Shown here in pieces: positions 20,486 through 22,320 of a DNA stretch of 22,320 bases. The translations under genes and the position numbers were made by a program. This stretch comes from JALZDI01 sp035557095 (GTDB lineage Bacteria; Actinomycetota; Actinomycetes; Propionibacteriales; Nocardioidaceae). The notes beneath the pieces are model-generated. The model had not been told where the DNA came from. It did not search any database and saw nothing but the letters and a program-made list of their open reading frames with translations. Position 1 is the stretch's first letter. Each line of letters begins with the position of its first letter. The stretch is from NCBI GenBank assembly GCA_035557095.1, contig DATMEB010000264.1, positions 1 to 22,320 of the forward strand, given 5' to 3'.

Positions 20486-21502
20486 ATGCCCACCCCTCCG
20501 GCCCGCAGGCGCATCCCCTTGCCGGGCATCAGCTCCCGCGCCTGGGAGCATCCCGCCGACCGCGGTGCCCTGGTCGCGCTTCGCAGACTGCGAGGCTTCG
20601 ACACCCTGCTCAAGCGGCTCTCCGGGCTTGTCAACGAGCGCGCCGTCCGGCTGGTCTACCTCGGATCGGCGATCCGCGTAGACGAGCGGCAGTTCGCGAC
20701 GTTGCACCACCTGCTCGGCGAGGTTGGCGCGGCTCTCGACGCTCCGACCCTGCCCGAGCTCTACGTCGAGTCGCACCCGGTCCCGACCGCGATCACGATC
20801 GGGATGGACAAGCCGATCATCGTCGTGTCGTCGGGGCTCGTCGGACTGCTCGACGAGGAGGAGATGCGCTTCGCGCTCGCCCACGAGATGGGCCACGTCG
20901 GCAGCGGGCACGCCGTGTACCAGACCCTGCTGCAGCGGCTGCTCCAGCTCAGTGGCGTGCTCACGGCGATCCCGCTCGGCGGTCTCGGCGTACGCGCGAT
21001 CCTCGCCGGGCTGATGGAGTGGTCACGCAAGTCGGAGCTGTCCGCGGACCGCGCCGGGCTGCTCGCCACGCAGGACCCGTCAGTGGCGTTCCGGGTGCAC
21101 ATGAAGCTGGCCAGCGGCGGCCGGTTGGAGAGCCTCGACCCGACCTCGTTCTTCGCGCAGGGCACCGAGTACGCCGAGTCCGGCGACCTGCGTGACTCCG
21201 TGCTCAGGCTGCTGCTGATCGAGGCGGAGTCGCATCCGTTCGCGGTCGTGCGCGCCGCCGAGCTGCGCCGCTGGGTCGACGCCGGCGAGTACACCCGGGT
21301 GCTGTCCGGGGACTACCCGCGACGCGCCGACGACGCCACGGCCGACGTGAGCCAGGCCGCGCAGGAGGCAGCTCGCAGCTACGCGGAGTCGTTCCGGCAG
21401 AGCCAGGACACGGTCGCGAAGCTGGTCCGAGACGCCTCCAGTGTGCTCGGCACTGTGAAGGACTGGCTGGGCGGCGCCTTCGGAGGCGACAAGGACTCCT
21501 GA
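20486..21502 (+). CDS. M48-family zinc metalloprotease
   Basis: A 338-residue peptidase. The zinc site is HEMGH (133-137) with the third ligand E184 in SELSADRAG, the typical M48 pair. Residues 1-60 are a basic Pro-rich N-terminus followed by helices. Hydrophobic stretches at 112-122 and 152-176 (LQLSGVLTAIPLGGLGVRAILAG) could dip into or anchor at the membrane. The C-terminal ~70 residues are polar and helical. M48 enzymes such as HtpX remove damaged membrane proteins; this one lacks HtpX's N-terminal hairpin of two spans and is closer to the YggG/LoiP type, though it has no lipobox. ATG 20486 has no ribosome site and no good -10 in the leaderless position, so the start is moderately sure. 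Confidence 0.88.
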   Translation: MPTPPARRRIPLPGISSRAWEHPADRGALVALRRLRGFDTLLKRLSGLVNERAVRLVYLGSAIRVDERQFATLHHLLGEVGAALDAPTLPELYVESHPVPTAITIGMDKPIIVVSSGLVGLLDEEEMRFALAHEMGHVGSGHAVYQTLLQRLLQLSGVLTAIPLGGLGVRAILAGLMEWSRKSELSADRAGLLATQDPSVAFRVHMKLASGGRLESLDPTSFFAQGTEYAESGDLRDSVLRLLLIEAESHPFAVVRAAELRRWVDAGEYTRVLSGDYPRRADDATADVSQAAQEAARSYAESFRQSQDTVAKLVRDASSVLGTVKDWLGGAFGGDKDS

Positions 21503-21553
21503 GGGCCGGACCAGGGCGATCGCACGGACCGGATCTGCCGGTGCCTTGCGGCT

Positions 21554-21952
21554 TCAGATCTTGATCGGGAACGAGTGGTGCTCGTGGACCACGACCCAGC
21601 GTCCCTGCTCCTTGCGCAGGCCGATGGTCAGGCGGAGCCGGTTCTGCGGCTCCTCCTGCAGCTCCTGCGGGGTCCCGCAGCGCAGCAGCGCGTGCGCGAA
21701 CGCCACGTCGTCGCCTGCGGTGACGTCCATCGAGACGATGTCGAACGAGGCGCCCTGCTGTTGCCAGGTGAAGAACGGCGGCCACGTGTCGCGGTAGGCG
21801 TCCATGCCGAGTACGCCGTCGTACGGCGGCGGCACGTCGAACATCACGATGTCGTCGGCGTGGTCGGCGAGCACTGTCTCGAGGTCACCCTCGTGCACCG
21901 CCCTCGCCCAGCGCTCGACCAGCGCCCGCACCTGCGATTCGTTGTCGTCCAT
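21554..21952 (-). CDS. SnoaL-like/SgcJ-type NTF2-fold protein
   Basis: A 132-residue soluble protein. The N-terminal helix VRALVERWARAVHEGDLETVLADHADDIVMFDVPPP is the common opening of ketosteroid-isomerase-like proteins of the SgcJ/EcaC group, followed by AYRDTWPPFF and the strands ASFDIVSMDVTAGDDVAFAHALLRC and LRLTIGLRKEQGRWVVVHEHHSFP. The end H-E-H-H-S is typical and sits in the binding cavity. Ligand unknown. ATG 21952 has AAGGGA about 8 nt upstream; the longer frame to 22075 includes Met-Arg-rich non-family sequence. Convergent with the M48 gene, 51 bp apart. Confidence 0.88.
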   Translation of the reverse strand: MDDNESQVRALVERWARAVHEGDLETVLADHADDIVMFDVPPPYDGVLGMDAYRDTWPPFFTWQQQGASFDIVSMDVTAGDDVAFAHALLRCGTPQELQEEPQNRLRLTIGLRKEQGRWVVVHEHHSFPIKI

Positions 21953-22138
21953 GGCAGCGTCCCTTCGCGATTGCGTTCTGCAGGGTGCCTCCCTGCGCAT
22001 GTAGAGACCCGCACCAGTGCGCCGACTCATCATGCGATCGCTGCCGGAAACTCGCGCGACATGCGGGCACGCCACCGCGATGATGTTCTCGTGGGGTGCA
22101 TCCGCGTCACGTCGTCATACGGAGGAATCGGGTTCGCC

Positions 22139-22320
22139 ATGTCCTTGCAGGTCCGGCTGCAGCAGGAGCTGTCGCGCGCCCTCAAGGCGCGAGACGCCGA
22201 GGCGGTGTCGGCGTTGCGCAGCGCACTGGGCGCGATCGCCAACGCCGAGGCCGTACCCGCGCCACAGCGGACGGGCACGGAGGTCATGCTCGGGGTCGGG
22301 CCGAGTGAGGTGCCACGCCG
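22139..22320 (+). CDS. YqeY/GatB-like domain protein (5' part only)
   Basis: The first 60 codons of a gene cut by the right edge. MSLQVRLQQELSRALKARDAE is followed by AVSALRSALGAIANAEAV, the start of YqeY-like proteins, a tail domain related to the end of GatB of the amidotransferase that makes Gln-tRNA and Asn-tRNA. Free-standing YqeY proteins are of uncertain role. GGAGGA lies about 12 nt before the ATG, a longer spacing than usual. Divergent from the SnoaL-like gene; the shared 186-bp region shows no clear promoter boxes. Confidence 0.8.
   Translation, partial: MSLQVRLQQELSRALKARDAEAVSALRSALGAIANAEAVPAPQRTGTEVMLGVGPSEVPR

Noticed and set aside
13962..21952. The two SnoaL-like proteins and the FAD monooxygenase as a polyketide gene cluster
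   Set aside because: They are spread over 8 kb on separate transcripts among unrelated genes, with no synthase, carrier protein or regulator between them.

Overview
The window is chromosomal DNA of a high-GC actinobacterium. Codon third positions are strongly G/C, GTG starts are common, and several genes appear to start directly at the +1 of a TANNNT-type -10 box (leaderless mRNAs). The gene set (PknB-type kinase, LysE-family exporter, Rv0121-like F420/PPOX protein, arylamine N-acetyltransferase, Clp-N/HTH protein, MHS transporter) fits Nocardioidaceae or a close relative, but no marker gene fixes the genus. No mobile element, CRISPR array, rRNA or tRNA was seen. Most of the DNA is ordinary core and accessory metabolism in short transcription units.

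Layout. 1-146: left edge, a hairpin and no sure gene. 147-916 (-): ZIP-family metal transporter with a possible 12-codon leader ORF overlapping its GTG start. 968-1642 (-): secreted HNH nuclease of the DUF1524 type. 1858-2721 (+): two-domain VOC protein. 2747-3061 (-): SugE/Gdx-type SMR guanidinium exporter under a guanidine-III (ykkC-III) riboswitch. 3285-4151 (+): methyltransferase-like protein. 4170-5154 (-): SRPBCC and ASCH proteins. 5431-6171 (+): HTH plus double Clp-N protein whose leaderless promoter is covered by two GTCAAC/GTTGAC palindromes. 6173-7546 (-): Tat-exported glycosidase-like protein. 7753-8319 (-): helical/coiled-coil protein. 8524-10053 (+): membrane Ser/Thr kinase with a Pro/Glu-rich outer tail. 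10360-12439 (+): MHS transporter and SDR dehydrogenase in overlapping genes. 12487-12915 (-): Rv0121-like PPOX protein. 13040-13924 (+): DMT/EamA transporter. 13962-15003 (-): LysE/RhtB exporter and SnoaL-like protein. 15140-15655 (+): DUF4265 protein. 15752-16781 (+): cupin and LOG phosphoribohydrolase. 16907-18256 (+): arylamine N-acetyltransferase and a four-helix membrane protein. 18282-18737 (-): small membrane protein. 18777-20366 (-): FAD monooxygenase with a His-rich loop. 20486-21502 (+): M48 peptidase. 21554-21952 (-): SnoaL/SgcJ-like protein. 22139-22320 (+): start of a YqeY-like protein, cut by the window end.

How the parts work together. Two circuits can be read from the sequence. 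First, guanidine should bind the aptamer in front of the SMR exporter and raise synthesis of the pump; a small hairpin covering the Shine-Dalgarno sequence could be its expression platform. Second, the HTH-Clp-N protein probably represses its own promoter through the paired palindromes. The MHS transporter and SDR look like an uptake-plus-oxidation pair for an unidentified hydroxy or keto compound. A recurring pattern of TANNNT followed by 6 nt and ATG (or 7 nt and GTG) marks about seven likely leaderless genes.
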